Assembly (NCBI GenBank): GCA_000827495.1
Contig: KN817625.1
Span: forward strand, 62,001 to 126,000
Length of the DNA stretch: 64,000 nt
Source: Hypholoma sublateritium FD-334 SS-4
Taxonomy: Eukaryota > Basidiomycota > Agaricomycetes > Agaricales > Strophariaceae
Direction: 5' to 3'
Under the pieces are notes generated by a model. That model ran no database searches, was not told the origin of the DNA, and saw nothing but the letters and a program-made list of their open reading frames with translations. Each line of letters opens with the position of its first letter. The stretch's first letter is position 1. Made by a program: the position numbers and the translations under genes. Positions 24,614-34,999 of this stretch are shown in pieces.

Positions 24614-25404
24614 ATGAAGACTGCTGGCTCTTGTAAGCAACCCTGGACTTCGCTTCATTTCATTCACTCCAATTTCTATCATTACAGCAGTCAAACCCCC
24701 AGCGAAACGTCGCAGGCTGCGCAGGAATCAGGCCCGAGTCCCGGGAGCACCTTCACCGATAACCACATCGGCTCCTGCGAGGCCTTTGGCGTCGCCGACG
24801 GGCACTAGTACAAGCAAGGGAGGGATACCGATATGTGCAACATGTCGTAGAGCACTGCAAAATACCACTGCTGGCAGCATCATTCAATGCGGAATGTGCG
24901 TTCTAATTTTACTTTTAGGCGCATTATCATTGCCACTTATAAGACTTGTACTGACTTATATCCTAGATGTTTCTCGACAACATGTGCCATATGTTCGCGT
25001 ACATGCACGAACTCTGCGACGTCCCAGCCGCCCACACCGCATCTGACTTTCTCGCCATCGCCGTCTCCGGTGCCGTCTCCTCGGCGTTCGGTGTTATCAC
25101 TTAACTCATCGAACGTAAATCTGCCACTGATGGACCCTCCAAGCACATTGCCACAGTTTTCGACAAGTGGACATCGAAGAAAACACGTCGATGATGATGA
25201 TCTACCCGACAGCCAGAATGCTTTGCCTGGGGAAGACCATGGGGAATTCGGGCCAGGCTGTGGGAAGTTTATCTGTCGAAATTGCTGCTACGAGGACGCA
25301 CATAAGTACGTCTTTCACTTTAGTCCTTACAATTTCAGCTCAACATCGAACCCTGGCACAGCAACACAACTACCTGCCTTGAATGTTACGGGTCGCGCAC
25401 CTGA
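24614..25404 (+). CDS. Cysteine-rich zinc-binding protein (RING/FYVE-like cross-brace)
   Basis: The ATG at 24614 opens a short first exon; an intron (24633-24687) leads to VKPPAKRRRLRRNQARV, a strongly basic stretch that may be a nuclear localisation signal. Then come CATCRRALQ, IIQCG and, after a second intron, CFSTTCAICSRTC. A proline/serine-rich linker of about 90 residues separates this from GCGKFICRNCCYEDAH and, after a last intron, CLECYGSRT before the TGA at 25402-25404. The paired CxxC knuckles split by a low-complexity insert suggest one or two zinc sites arranged like a RING or FYVE fold. The last acceptor was chosen because it adds the final CxxC pair. Function is unknown. Confidence 0.65.
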
Positions 25405-26522
25405 ACTCGATTTCCTTGCCTTGGTATTCCCCATCACGACATTTATTCCACTATGCATGCTACAACGCTCAGCCATGCCTTGCAAACCTTGAACTCCGTT
25501 ACTTCACCGACATCCTTATACATGCGCACATCATTTCGCACTTTGCTGCTCCTCTCGAATGTTCCGCATCATTTGCTCTACTTTTGAGGACGGAGATCCC
25601 CAGTAGGATATCCAGTCTAAAATATTCACTCGCCACTGTAATACTCCTAATCGTTGTATTTCTCGCTAGCCATGAAGATATTCTCCCTGGTTATGAAATC
25701 GAGCGCATTTTGAATCATTGCGCCTGGCGAGAATTCCTCTTGGGCAATTTGGAGGCAATGTATGGCATCTTCCGTCGACTCTTACACCTTCGGATCGGTT
25801 TGTATAAACATGCTATGTATAAGTGGCATATTTCACTGCCATTTCGCTGGCTGCGCGGAGTAGACATGAAACAACTTCAGTCCGTAAGCCACAGGTATCG
25901 AACAGCAGAAGACGGATTTTCTATGTGTATTGGCGCATCTGCCGGCCAAGCCTAGCTTTCACTGACGTCGATTTAACTGTCAAGGACTCAAAGCCCAGGA
26001 TCACTATCATCGTTGTCACAAATTGCCCAGGGCTGTCAACGTCTGTGTAAATCATCTTTCGGCATGGCGGCTATGGTAAATGTTGCGTGGTGTTGTAGGG
26101 CGCGCGCGACGCGAGCAATTGAACAACTTATACTTAGCTGTGGACACTCCTCTGTGGAGAAGAAAACCAGAGAAAACCAAAAGAAGTCGCTGATATATGA
26201 AAACCGGCGTGCGGCCCCGTGGTGCTCGACCTGCTCAGATCTCAGAAGCCAGGCTTTGTTGGCATAATCAATGTGCTTCATCAGAGAGAAGGGAGCTAGA
26301 TGGCAGTCCGCAGTCAGTGATGCATCTTGCATGGAATTTTAGTTTATGTGAAGGCCGTACTTGGCAGGAATTACATACGTGTACATTTGATGTTAGACAA
26401 TTGCTGAATAGGATATTATACAGTGCAAAATAATGATATCGTGTTTGTCCTTTCGCCTTTGTGGCCTGGACCTGTCTCGCTAAGGTTTATTTTCCTCGAT
26501 GGGTGATGACTCGCCCAAGTCA
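25405..26522. other. Intergenic region
   Basis: About 1.1 kb. A frame of about 190 codons overlaps the end of the zinc-binding gene but has no domain and biased composition; it is more likely 3' untranslated sequence. Confidence 0.4.
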
Positions 26523-28317
26523 TCAAATAGTAGCAGACTGGAAAGTTTGAGTTCGGACGTCGCATTCATTCGTTTTTGAAGACCTGCTTTTGAGTTGAAC
26601 CTGGGACGGTGGGTCACGATCGGTGAAAATCACTGCAAATAAGGTGAGTACGCACATTGCTAAGATCGAATTCACATATACTGCGAGTTGACGAGTCAGA
26701 ATAGTTAGCGTTAGAAAATGGTGCAACATACATCTCGGAACTGCGAACTCTATCGAGAGATATAGTGCAGTTGAAGGTCTTGCAGCATACTACATCAGAC
26801 GCACGTTGTCAGATCCTTCTCTGGGTTAGTAGAAGCGCCATTCTTACCACAGAGATCGTAGTGACAGCCATAATTCTGCGTATAACGTGTCAGACAACGA
26901 CCATTCTAAAAATCCGATTCAGGAAACATGGATGCATACGCGGTCAACAGGCCCGTCCCGATAAAAAATAAAACCAAGAATTTGATAACACCTCGGCTTT
27001 TTGTGTGACGTCCTGGGTCCGTTTTGAGCAACAAGAATGAGAGCGTCCCAGCGATTGCACTATCAATAACAGCGGTCGATCCGAAGGCTATGAAGATAAC
27101 GGTCTATAGAACACTGAAACCGGAGTGTGCCAACGTGACCAGACGTAGACGAACCTGGAAAGGCTTGGAAAAGTCGAAGAATCTTTTATCCCGCTCTCTG
27201 ATGTTGGCTTCAGATATCAAGTTACCGGAGGATTACCGAAGAATACATACAGATATGTCAGGAAAACTGGGGAAGCGTTAATTCAAGCTCGATATTGCAG
27301 AAGAGCATTCTTGCGCACCGATTCCCATCCCTAAGAGCACCCGAATCAGTGAATATTGACTTGATTATATCGAAGGAACAGTACCGATTGCGTATAAGAA
27401 TAGTATGATTGAGATCGTCTGCATGGAAATCTCAATTTATCAGATCGATTCGGAGAGATACATTCGACTCACCTTGATGGCTTTTGACAGGATTCTGTGC
27501 AACGGGAAGCTACTAGCGACTTTGAAACATCAAGTCAGCTACCTTCGCCTACAATGATTAGTATCCAGCATACATTGCCAGATAATGCTGAGGTAGTAAC
27601 TAATAATCCAGTTAGGTACACTTCGTCGGATTCTTAGATAATGCAATATCCTCACCTTTGCACCAATATTATCAGAAACAACTGCGCCGAGAAGATAAAC
27701 AAAAATCCGGATCCCTGAAGAAGTATCGCTGACCTTGATGGTTGCAAATCCCTATTGTGAGGTGTTGATTAAGTCCATACTTCTGTGGAATGATACGCCA
27801 CCAACCTTCAATGTCCTAGGAAAACGAGCGTCAGCGTCGTTAGCCACAAGTCACGACGGGGGTCACTAACCATAGATGACTGTTATCCAGCAATCCTACA
27901 GGACTTGAGAGTGATAGATACATCATAACGGCAGAAAACCCAAGGTGTATAGTATCCAAGGCGCTGGGAATGGCTGATGATTAGAGTGATCGGCGGACTA
28001 GACAACGGTCCACTCGCTCACACAGCGGCGACAACCTAGTAAGTGAAAAGAGGTATAGATAAGTAGAGGTAAGTCTCCCAGGTACAGCAAGTTAGTTACT
28101 TACAACTATCTTCCTTCGCTTCGAATCTCTCGTATAGTTCATGAAGTACTGATATGCTTGCAAGAGAGCGACACCAAACAGACTTAACAGGGTCATCACT
28201 TAGTTGGTCGAACATCAATGAGATGGGCCAAACTTACATCGAACCGACCATAAATCCAAGGAACAGAGGGCCCGAGTCTTCTCTTGAATTGTTCTCGTCC
28301 GGCTGAAAGCTACCCAT
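26523..28317 (-). CDS. DUF6534-type multi-pass membrane protein
   Basis: A probable member of the large Agaricomycete DUF6534 family of seven-helix membrane proteins. The minus ATG at 28317 begins MGSFQPDENNSREDSGP and continues LFLGFMVGSILFGVALLQAY, the usual first helix, then QYFMNYTRDSKRRKIV. Later exons give LDTIHLGFSAVMMYLSLSS, RIFVYLLGAVVSDNIGAK and the family's most conserved part, FGSTAVIDSAIAGTLSFLLL with FFIGTGLLTA. The end has VYVNSILAM, the position of the family's LYVNSxLA motif, and then a hydrophilic tail to 26523. Many very short exons are required and the middle could not be spliced with certainty, so mild decay cannot be excluded. Ligand and function are unknown. Confidence 0.6.
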
Positions 28318-29450
28318 TGCCGCTGAGAGTATCTGAAAGTGAAGGGGTATGTGATGAGCAGGATGGGAGGGAGCTGGGAGAGCACTCGCAGCATCCGAGT
28401 CCACTTAAACCAACCCATTTAGAGCAAATTGTCACTCAATTTCCGACTGAGAAGGATGATGCTCCCAAGCTACAGGCCTTCTAACTCCTTCTGATTCATG
28501 ACAGCGTCCCATGTTCCCCACCGTGCTGTTGCAGGCTGTTCCGTTGTGATGATCACTTAGATAAAAATGAACATCATGATCCAGGACATCACCTCGTTAC
28601 TAATGTGTAGATCTCAGAGTATGAGCGCACCGAGTGCCAGCTGAGAGGGTAGATGCTCATTTGGCCTCCTCCTTTCACTGTGAGATGGTCATATCAAGGT
28701 TTTCTCGTAGGGCGGAAGCCGAGCTGTATAGAAGGATAACATCCGTCGTTATCGCATCCAACTGGGACAAGTACTACACGTCACCGTGACCTATTGAAAG
28801 AGTTGAAGCAGAGGCTGTCCGTGGGAATATCGTAGATGCCCAACACTTGTTGAACACTTTTGGAACACCTGCATGCTTCCAATTGTCCAAATTATGGGTT
28901 TTTCTCAATCTTCTCACCACTTTCGCGTGGCAGTGCGATATGTAAAGACACCTTTTCCTATCCGAACCAAATTCGAACAAGTGAAGCAACTTGGAGTTGA
29001 GATTAGATTCCTTTGAGATAGGTATTCATTCTTCTGGCATATGTTATATCACAAACGAAATAGGCTTACCAGTCATTGGTCCTAATAAGGCACGCCGCAC
29101 AAAAAACAAAAACATTTTTTTCCGGCAAGTGAAGCTCCTCCAGGTTGAGGGTAATTGTTTCGATGATTCTATTAATAGAACTACAGATGAGTACGAAAGA
29201 AGACTGTCTCCAGGAGAATGATGTCGAGTGAGGGAAAAACACCATACATAGCTACTTTTCCTCGTAGGACGCTTGTCATCTGGTATAAGATCCTCGTGAT
29301 TTCTGCTTCTCTCTCTCGAGGGTGTCAACAGCGCACATGTATTGTGTCAATCTCATTTCTACGTCTGAATTGAGTTACTTATAGGCCACTGCAGCCTTTG
29401 GCTTAAATGAAATAGAAACGAATCCACCATGGCTCCCAACCACCTTCACA
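28318..29450. other. Divergent intergenic region
   Basis: About 1.1 kb between the starts of the membrane-protein gene and the second carboxylesterase. Only short frames occur; it presumably carries both promoters. Confidence 0.45.
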
Positions 29451-31829
29451 ATGATTATATTCAACATCCTCTCGATTATATCTGCAATGCTTTCTTTCCT
29501 CGACGCCGCTTCCGCGATTGGGCCCACTGTCAAGTTGGATAATGGGACATTTACGGGAATCACCGCTGGTGGTGTTTCTCAGTTCCTAGGTATACCATTT
29601 GCGCAGCCACCGTAAGTCACAAAATATGCTATACTATTTTTTCCTGATATCTGCTGTAGAGTCGGAAATCTCCGCCTCCAGCTACCCCAACCGAATCTAC
29701 CGTACAATGACGCCTTTCTTGCCACAACGTTCGGACCGGCTTGTCCACAGCAGAACATCAACCTGCCACTTCCACCAGGTCTAGCCTCTGAGGCTGTTGA
29801 TATGCTCACAAACCTTGGCGTCAATGTCGCCTTCCCGTTTGCTGAAGACTGTAAGATGAAGCCGTTGAGGTATTCCGAACCTGCTTGTGTTGTAATCTTA
29901 CATAGCAGGAAAAAGGTTTAATGATCAACATTGTCACTCCCGCAACAACGACTGCAAAATCAAAATTGCCCGTGGTCCTCGTAAGCGCTTGTGCTGTGTT
30001 ACTCCATATAATGAATATCCTTATTTACTTATCAGTGGCTATATGGAGGTAAATACGTCCGGCGCTCATGGGTCTTCATCTATGATTCTAAATACGGTCG
30101 ACAGGCGGCTTTGAGAAAGGAACAGCATCGTTCCCATTGTGAGAGATGGAATGGTTTTGAAAAGCAAACTGATGAGAAATCATTCTCTAGATACGATGGA
30201 AGCGTGATTGTCGAGCGCTCAATACTGCTCGACATGCCCGTTATCTATGCAAGTATCAACTACAGGGTGTCCGGTAAGCTCATGGTACGACTAGATCCGC
30301 GCAAATACCGCTAACTTTGTTTTGGTGTCCCATGTCGAGCATTCGGATTTCTAGCCAGCCAAGAAGTCAAAGACGCTGGTGTCGGAAATTTAGGGCTCCA
30401 AGATCGTACGTTGTTTCCAACGTTTTTTATTCGAGAAATATAACACAGCATACCCCAACCTAGAAAGACAAGCAATGCGGTGGATCCAGAAATATATCTC
30501 CGCTTTTGGAGGAGATCCAAGCAAGGTCACAATGTGCGCCGTAGTTACAGCCGCCCGGATGATCTACTCACAACTACCACCCTTCGTAGCTGGGGCGAGT
30601 CCGCCGGCGCCATTTCCGTCGCCCTGCACATGGTCGCCAACGGGGGAAACGCAGAGGGGCTCTTCCGTGCCGCGTTTATGGAGTCAGGATCTGCGCTACC
30701 TGTCGGCGACATCACCGACGGCCAGCCGCACTACGATGCGCTCGTCCAGCAGACCGGTTGCGCGGGATCAAATGATACTCTACAGTGTCTGCGTGAATTG
30801 CCATTCGACTCTTTCAAGGAGGCGATGGATATGTCTCCTGGGATATTTGACTTCCAGGTGTGGCAGAACCATATCTTTGTGTGTTTTGTTCTTGAAGATT
30901 GTAACCTAAATATAGTCTTTGAATTTGGCATGGCCCCCGCGGGCTGACGGAGTATTCCTCACTGATCACCCACAGAAACTCGTCCAGGAAGGTATAATCG
31001 CCAATGTACCCTTTGTCTCAGGTATTTAGCTCTTCTTGAATTCGATACTCATGCGAGATACCTGACAATACACATCAACCATGAAGGTGACTGCGATGAT
31101 GAAGGAACATTATTTTCCCTCTCTACACTTAACATCACGTAAGTACACCTCGCGTAGATGCAAAAGCCATACTTAAATATCGATCAAGCACGGAGGAAGA
31201 ATTTCAAGATTACGTCCAGAACACCCTCCTCCAGGGCCTTGGTGTGACCGACGTCGAAATTGCCCAACTTGCGGCGCTTTATCCGTCGGATCTGACGCAG
31301 GGTTCCCCTTACGGAACAGGCGTAACTGACGCGCTATCGCCTCAATACAAGCGTCTGGCGTCCCTGCAGGGTGACCTCATATTTCAGGCGCCCCGCCGGT
31401 TTCTGCTGCAGAACAGGGCTGGAAAGCAGACCGCGTTCGCGTTCCGTGGGTCGAGTATTTGCGTATGATGATAAGTTGATCATAACGCATTTACAGTGAG
31501 CCAGCGCTTTAAGACGCTTCCTATCTTGGGATCGGTAGGTCGCCGAAAATATAAGAGTACGCAATGCATAATTAACCCCAGTGTAGATGCACGTCACAGA
31601 TTTGCTAAATGTATACGGGGGGGAGGAGCTCACAAATTACCTTGTCCGGTTCGTTACGACGCTCAATCCAAATGGCTTCGGAAACGTGTTGTGGCCCCAG
31701 TACACGCTGCAGTCGCCGACACTCCTCACATTCCTTGACGGAGTGGATCCTATCACATTCACGCAGGATACCTTCCGAGAGCAGCAAATAGCGTTTTTGA
31801 ATAATTTGACGCTCAACCATCCTTTGTAA
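29451..31829 (+). CDS. Secreted type-B carboxylesterase/lipase, second copy (14 exons)
   Basis: Same family as the gene at 2468 but clearly diverged. The ATG at 29451 gives a signal peptide (MIIFNILSIISAMLSFLDAA). Thirteen introns are inferred: 29612-29659, 29851-29915, 29981-30035, 30049-30104, 30139-30190, 30274-30339, 30406-30463, 30534-30589, 30858-30915, 31022-31086, 31139-31188, 31446-31496 and 31535-31586; the TAA is at 31827-31829. Landmarks in order are AEDCLMINIVTPATTT, the oxyanion segment LYGGGFEKG, INYRVSAFGFLAS, the nucleophile elbow TIWGESAGAIS, GDCDDEGTLFSLSTLN with the acidic residue, and SMHVTDLLNVYGG with the catalytic His. All are in frame, so the enzyme should be active. 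The Candida rugosa lipase-like group is the closest recognisable type; the substrate is unknown. Confidence 0.87.
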
Positions 31830-32199
31830 TTGAACTTTGATTGAACTTGTAAATATTTAGAGGAGTGTCCGATATGTCATGGACTCACGGGTATAACATC
31901 GACTGTCATCTTCTATTTGGTCTGAGAAGGAGACTAACTCACGGGTAAGAAATTTTCAAAATTTTCACCCATAGCCAGCACCGAGTGAGTGAACACCGAG
32001 CACTCGTTTGAAAGCTGAATGTCAATGAATAATCAACCGTTGGTAGTAGGCTACTACGTACTAACTTCAAAGTTCAAACTTGGTCCGGACTCCGGACTCT
32101 GGAGTCTGGACGGCGGACGGCTGCCGGACACAGTACACAGAGTCACAGACCGTAGACGTATTAGTATAACGTCAACCCTTGCTTGGAAGAAGAAAAAAT
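31830..32199. other. Intergenic region
   Basis: Region between the second carboxylesterase and a tRNA-Glu gene. It contains a palindromic stretch around 32080-32115 (CTCCGGACTCTGGAGTCTGG) but no gene. Confidence 0.45.
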
Positions 32200-32286
32200 T
32201 CGGGTACGGGGAATCGAACCCCGAGCTGCCGCGATCACTCAGAAAGGTATGAGAGGCGGCAATGTTAGCCGTTACACCATACCCGA
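32200..32286 (-). tRNA. tRNA-Glu (CTC) with 16-nt intron
   Basis: Reading the minus strand, the acceptor halves TCGGGTA and TACCCGA pair. The D arm has GTGTAACGGCTAAC, the T arm GGGGTTCGATTCCCC, and the anticodon stem GCCGC/GCGGC surrounds loop CTCTCA..C, giving anticodon CTC. A 16-nt intron sits in the standard place, directly 3' of position 37. A T run (AATTTTTTCT) follows on the minus strand as a Pol III terminator. Confidence 0.95.
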
Positions 32287-32475
32287 CTAGGAGTGGGGTT
32301 CAAACAGGTCATATTATCATTCCGAGCCTATAACCTCCCTGATCACCCAACTCCACGCAGCAGCTCACCGATAAAAATAACCGCCTATGCAGTAGAGGAT
32401 AAGTAATATACCATTTCACAACTGGTTAATACGCTACAAAAGTTCAGCCTGGACAAAGGGGGACGCTTTGCGAAC

Positions 32476-33525
32476 TCATGTTTCCACCCAGATCCAGTCC
32501 TTCTCCGACCGTCGGCTCATATTCCGGATATTCAGTAGGCACTTTAATATGCCTTTATGAAGTCCCAGCGTTATGCAATGCGGGGGCGTGGGGGGAGACG
32601 CTTCGGTACTATTTGGTTCTTTAACTGGTGAAAGGGGCAGGTCGTCGGGACGTCTTTTCTTCAACCTTCGACCATTGGGAGGGCGCGGCCTAGTGCCCTC
32701 AGCGGGCCTCTTCATACGCTCCATCTCCTCCACCGTAGGCGACTCGATGGTCGACCAAGCGACGGAGACGCTATCGTCGTCGTCACTTAATCCAGGCTGG
32801 GGAAAATTCTGTTGGCGAAATGAGTGCCATGAGCATACGTGCCCTGAGTGTGCGAGGACTGACCGTGTTCAGGTGCAGCCCGCTTCGTCTGACGGGGCAC
32901 GCGTCCTCCGGCCCGTCGTGACTGAGCCCCACGGCGCCCGCGTCGAAGTGGAAGTCACTGCTGAAGTCGAGCACAGAATACACCGGCTGGTGGCGGTGCG
33001 TGTACGAGAGCGCGGGGCCCTTGAGGTACACGTCGAGCCCGCCGAGCGTCGACGACGTCTGCGTCATGCCCTTCAGCGAGCGCTGCTCCGGCGTGAGCGG
33101 CGCGAAGCACGGCGCGTCGTCGTCGTCGGCGAGCGAGTACTGACAACAAAGGGAGGCGCGCGATGACGGCGGGAGGCTCGGCACGCCGAGGGACTGCATT
33201 TCGGAGATGGACTCAGGTGGGTACGGCGCGGCCTTTGCGGTGAGGAAGGAGCCGCGGGCCGAGTTGGGGCGGGAGAGGAAAAACACGTCGTTGGCGGGGT
33301 CCCAGATGGCGACGAACGCGCGCGTGGATTGCGCATTGTCGGGCATCGTCGCGATGCTTTCGTCGAGAAGGTCATCGTCAAACGTGCTGTCCGCTTCTGT
33401 AGCGTAAATCGCGTAACTGCCTTCCTGCAAGAATCGAGAACAAAGGGCAATCATGAACAAAGGACGGCATTTGAGAAGGTGATAACAAAGCTCACAAAAG
33501 AGGTGTTTGAGTCGTCTGTATCCAT
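32476..33525 (-). CDS. Unknown acidic protein with a C-terminal nuclear localisation-like stretch
   Basis: No family was recognised. The minus ATG at 33525 opens a short exon MDTDDSNTSF; an intron ending TTGCAG leads to EGSYAIYATEADSTFDDDLL and a long exon of about 190 residues. A second intron (GTCAGT..CCCCAG) leads to PGLSDDDDSVSVAWSTIESP and a tail with RRLKKRRPDDLP, which resembles a nuclear localisation signal. The segment AFVAIWDPANDVFFLSRPNS is the least biased and may be the folded core. The protein is rich in Asp, Ser and Pro. The long open exon, clean splice sites and frame agreement support a real gene; the last exon end is less certain. Confidence 0.55.
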
Positions 33526-34622
33526 GTTCGCCGCTGTTAAATATGCCTTATATTTGAGGTACTATGAGTAGTATTGGCCGTCGAATTGAGCGCTGGCAAG
33601 CCCAAAACAGTGGCATCTTCAGCTTTTAACTGCGGACGTAAACCTATATATTGCCTGTGAGAAATCAGGGATGGAGCCTCTACCTTATCTTTATCGTTGC
33701 CAGTGGCCAGTGCATTCGAAGGTCTAATTCCTCCTACGGCATTTGCCTCATGCATCTCCGTGCGAGGCAGCTTTAAGTTTGACAGCTCATGACGAGATCA
33801 CGGTGGGATGCGTGTTCGCAACGTGTTTTCAGCGACATGCTGGGTCGCACGATGAGCGGTGAAAGTACTAAGGTTGCGATGCTGACGTCGAGTGTTGAAC
33901 ATCCTAGTAAAGTGCGGGCATACAGGGAGTCACGAAGGTTTCAAGTTGTGAAGGTTCTATGCGAGAGGAGCTTGAGAGGAGCCAACGAGGAGCGGCGGAG
34001 GATTGCATTCGGGATGAGAATACACGGTCACATGATCTCACTCATCGCGGCTCGCCTGCCGACGCCTGGCCTTTCCGCCAACTTTCCGCCTTGTTTCCGC
34101 CAAGTCGACATTTGTCAACAGATGCAACCAACATGACCTTATTCAAGAGCCCTTCTCGTTTGGGGTTGGTTTTGGAACTACTTCTTCTCCCAAGTGTGGG
34201 TCATATTTCGCTTTTGCGAGTCATTCTTTCGGCAGTGAAATCCAAGTGAAATCGATCTGCAATGGAAATCATGCTAAGTACTCGGAAGAAATGTAGCACG
34301 TCGGCCCTTCAAAGTCCGTTTGAGGTTTCAGCCAGAGGGGACATTATGAATAGTAATCAGTGCAACAGCGCTGGACGTATACAACTAATCTATCACTGGT
34401 ACGAAATGCATGAATCGCTACTATAGGCTGATGGATCTTACATTATCAATTAATCATACATTAATCACAGAATAAAGTCGAACGAACCTTTTTCAAAAGA
34501 TTTCTCGACCTCACCGGGGCCTGGGCTTATACACCGAATTAAATTCGTGGTTACGGGAACATATGAAAAATATCATGTGTCCTGGAGCGTCTTGATAACA
34601 CCAAATATATCCGTAATAATAA
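33526..34622. other. Intergenic region
   Basis: About 1.1 kb upstream of the unknown gene on the minus strand, ending at a tRNA-Glu gene. Only short frames without recognisable domains. Confidence 0.45.
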
Positions 34623-34693
34623 TCCGGTATGGTGTAACGGCTAACATTACCGCCTTTCACGCGGTAGCTCGGGGTTCGATTCCCCGTACCGGA
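34623..34693 (+). tRNA. tRNA-Glu (TTC), intronless
   Basis: A 71-nt cloverleaf: acceptor TCCGGTA with TACCGGA, D arm GTGTAACGGCTAAC, anticodon stem ACCGC/GCGGT with loop CTTTCAC (anticodon TTC), and T arm GGGGTTCGATTCCCC. A TTTTT run just downstream (about 34697) should terminate Pol III. It differs from the CTC copies in acceptor and anticodon stem and lacks an intron. Confidence 0.96.
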
Positions 34694-34999
34694 ATATTTT
34701 TGTCTGTATGACGACATGCCTGCCAGTGGTTGCTCTCAGCTCTGTTCGAACTACTTTTTAGATTTTTTTTACTGGAACAGTGGAAAGTTGAAACTGCTGA
34801 ATACTGATCTCATTATTCCACTTGCGGCAATGGAATACTCCAGACACTCTTTGAGAGCCTGGGCTGAACACTTTTACAGGCAATCGGGGTCACGAGAAAT
34901 TAGGCGGGGAACGGACCCGGGCCGAAGTCATTAGTTTTTTTTGTCGTGACGCGACTTGGCTTTGCTTGAAGTTCGACGACGTTCTGCACGACGAGGACC
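34694..34999. other. Intergenic region
   Basis: About 300 bases between the tRNA and the GTPase start codon. It presumably carries the GTPase promoter; nothing else was seen. Confidence 0.4.

Noticed and set aside
25383..25955. Plus-strand frame of 190 codons after the zinc-binding gene
   Set aside because: It overlaps the end of that gene in another frame, has no domain and an erratic composition; more likely 3' untranslated DNA.
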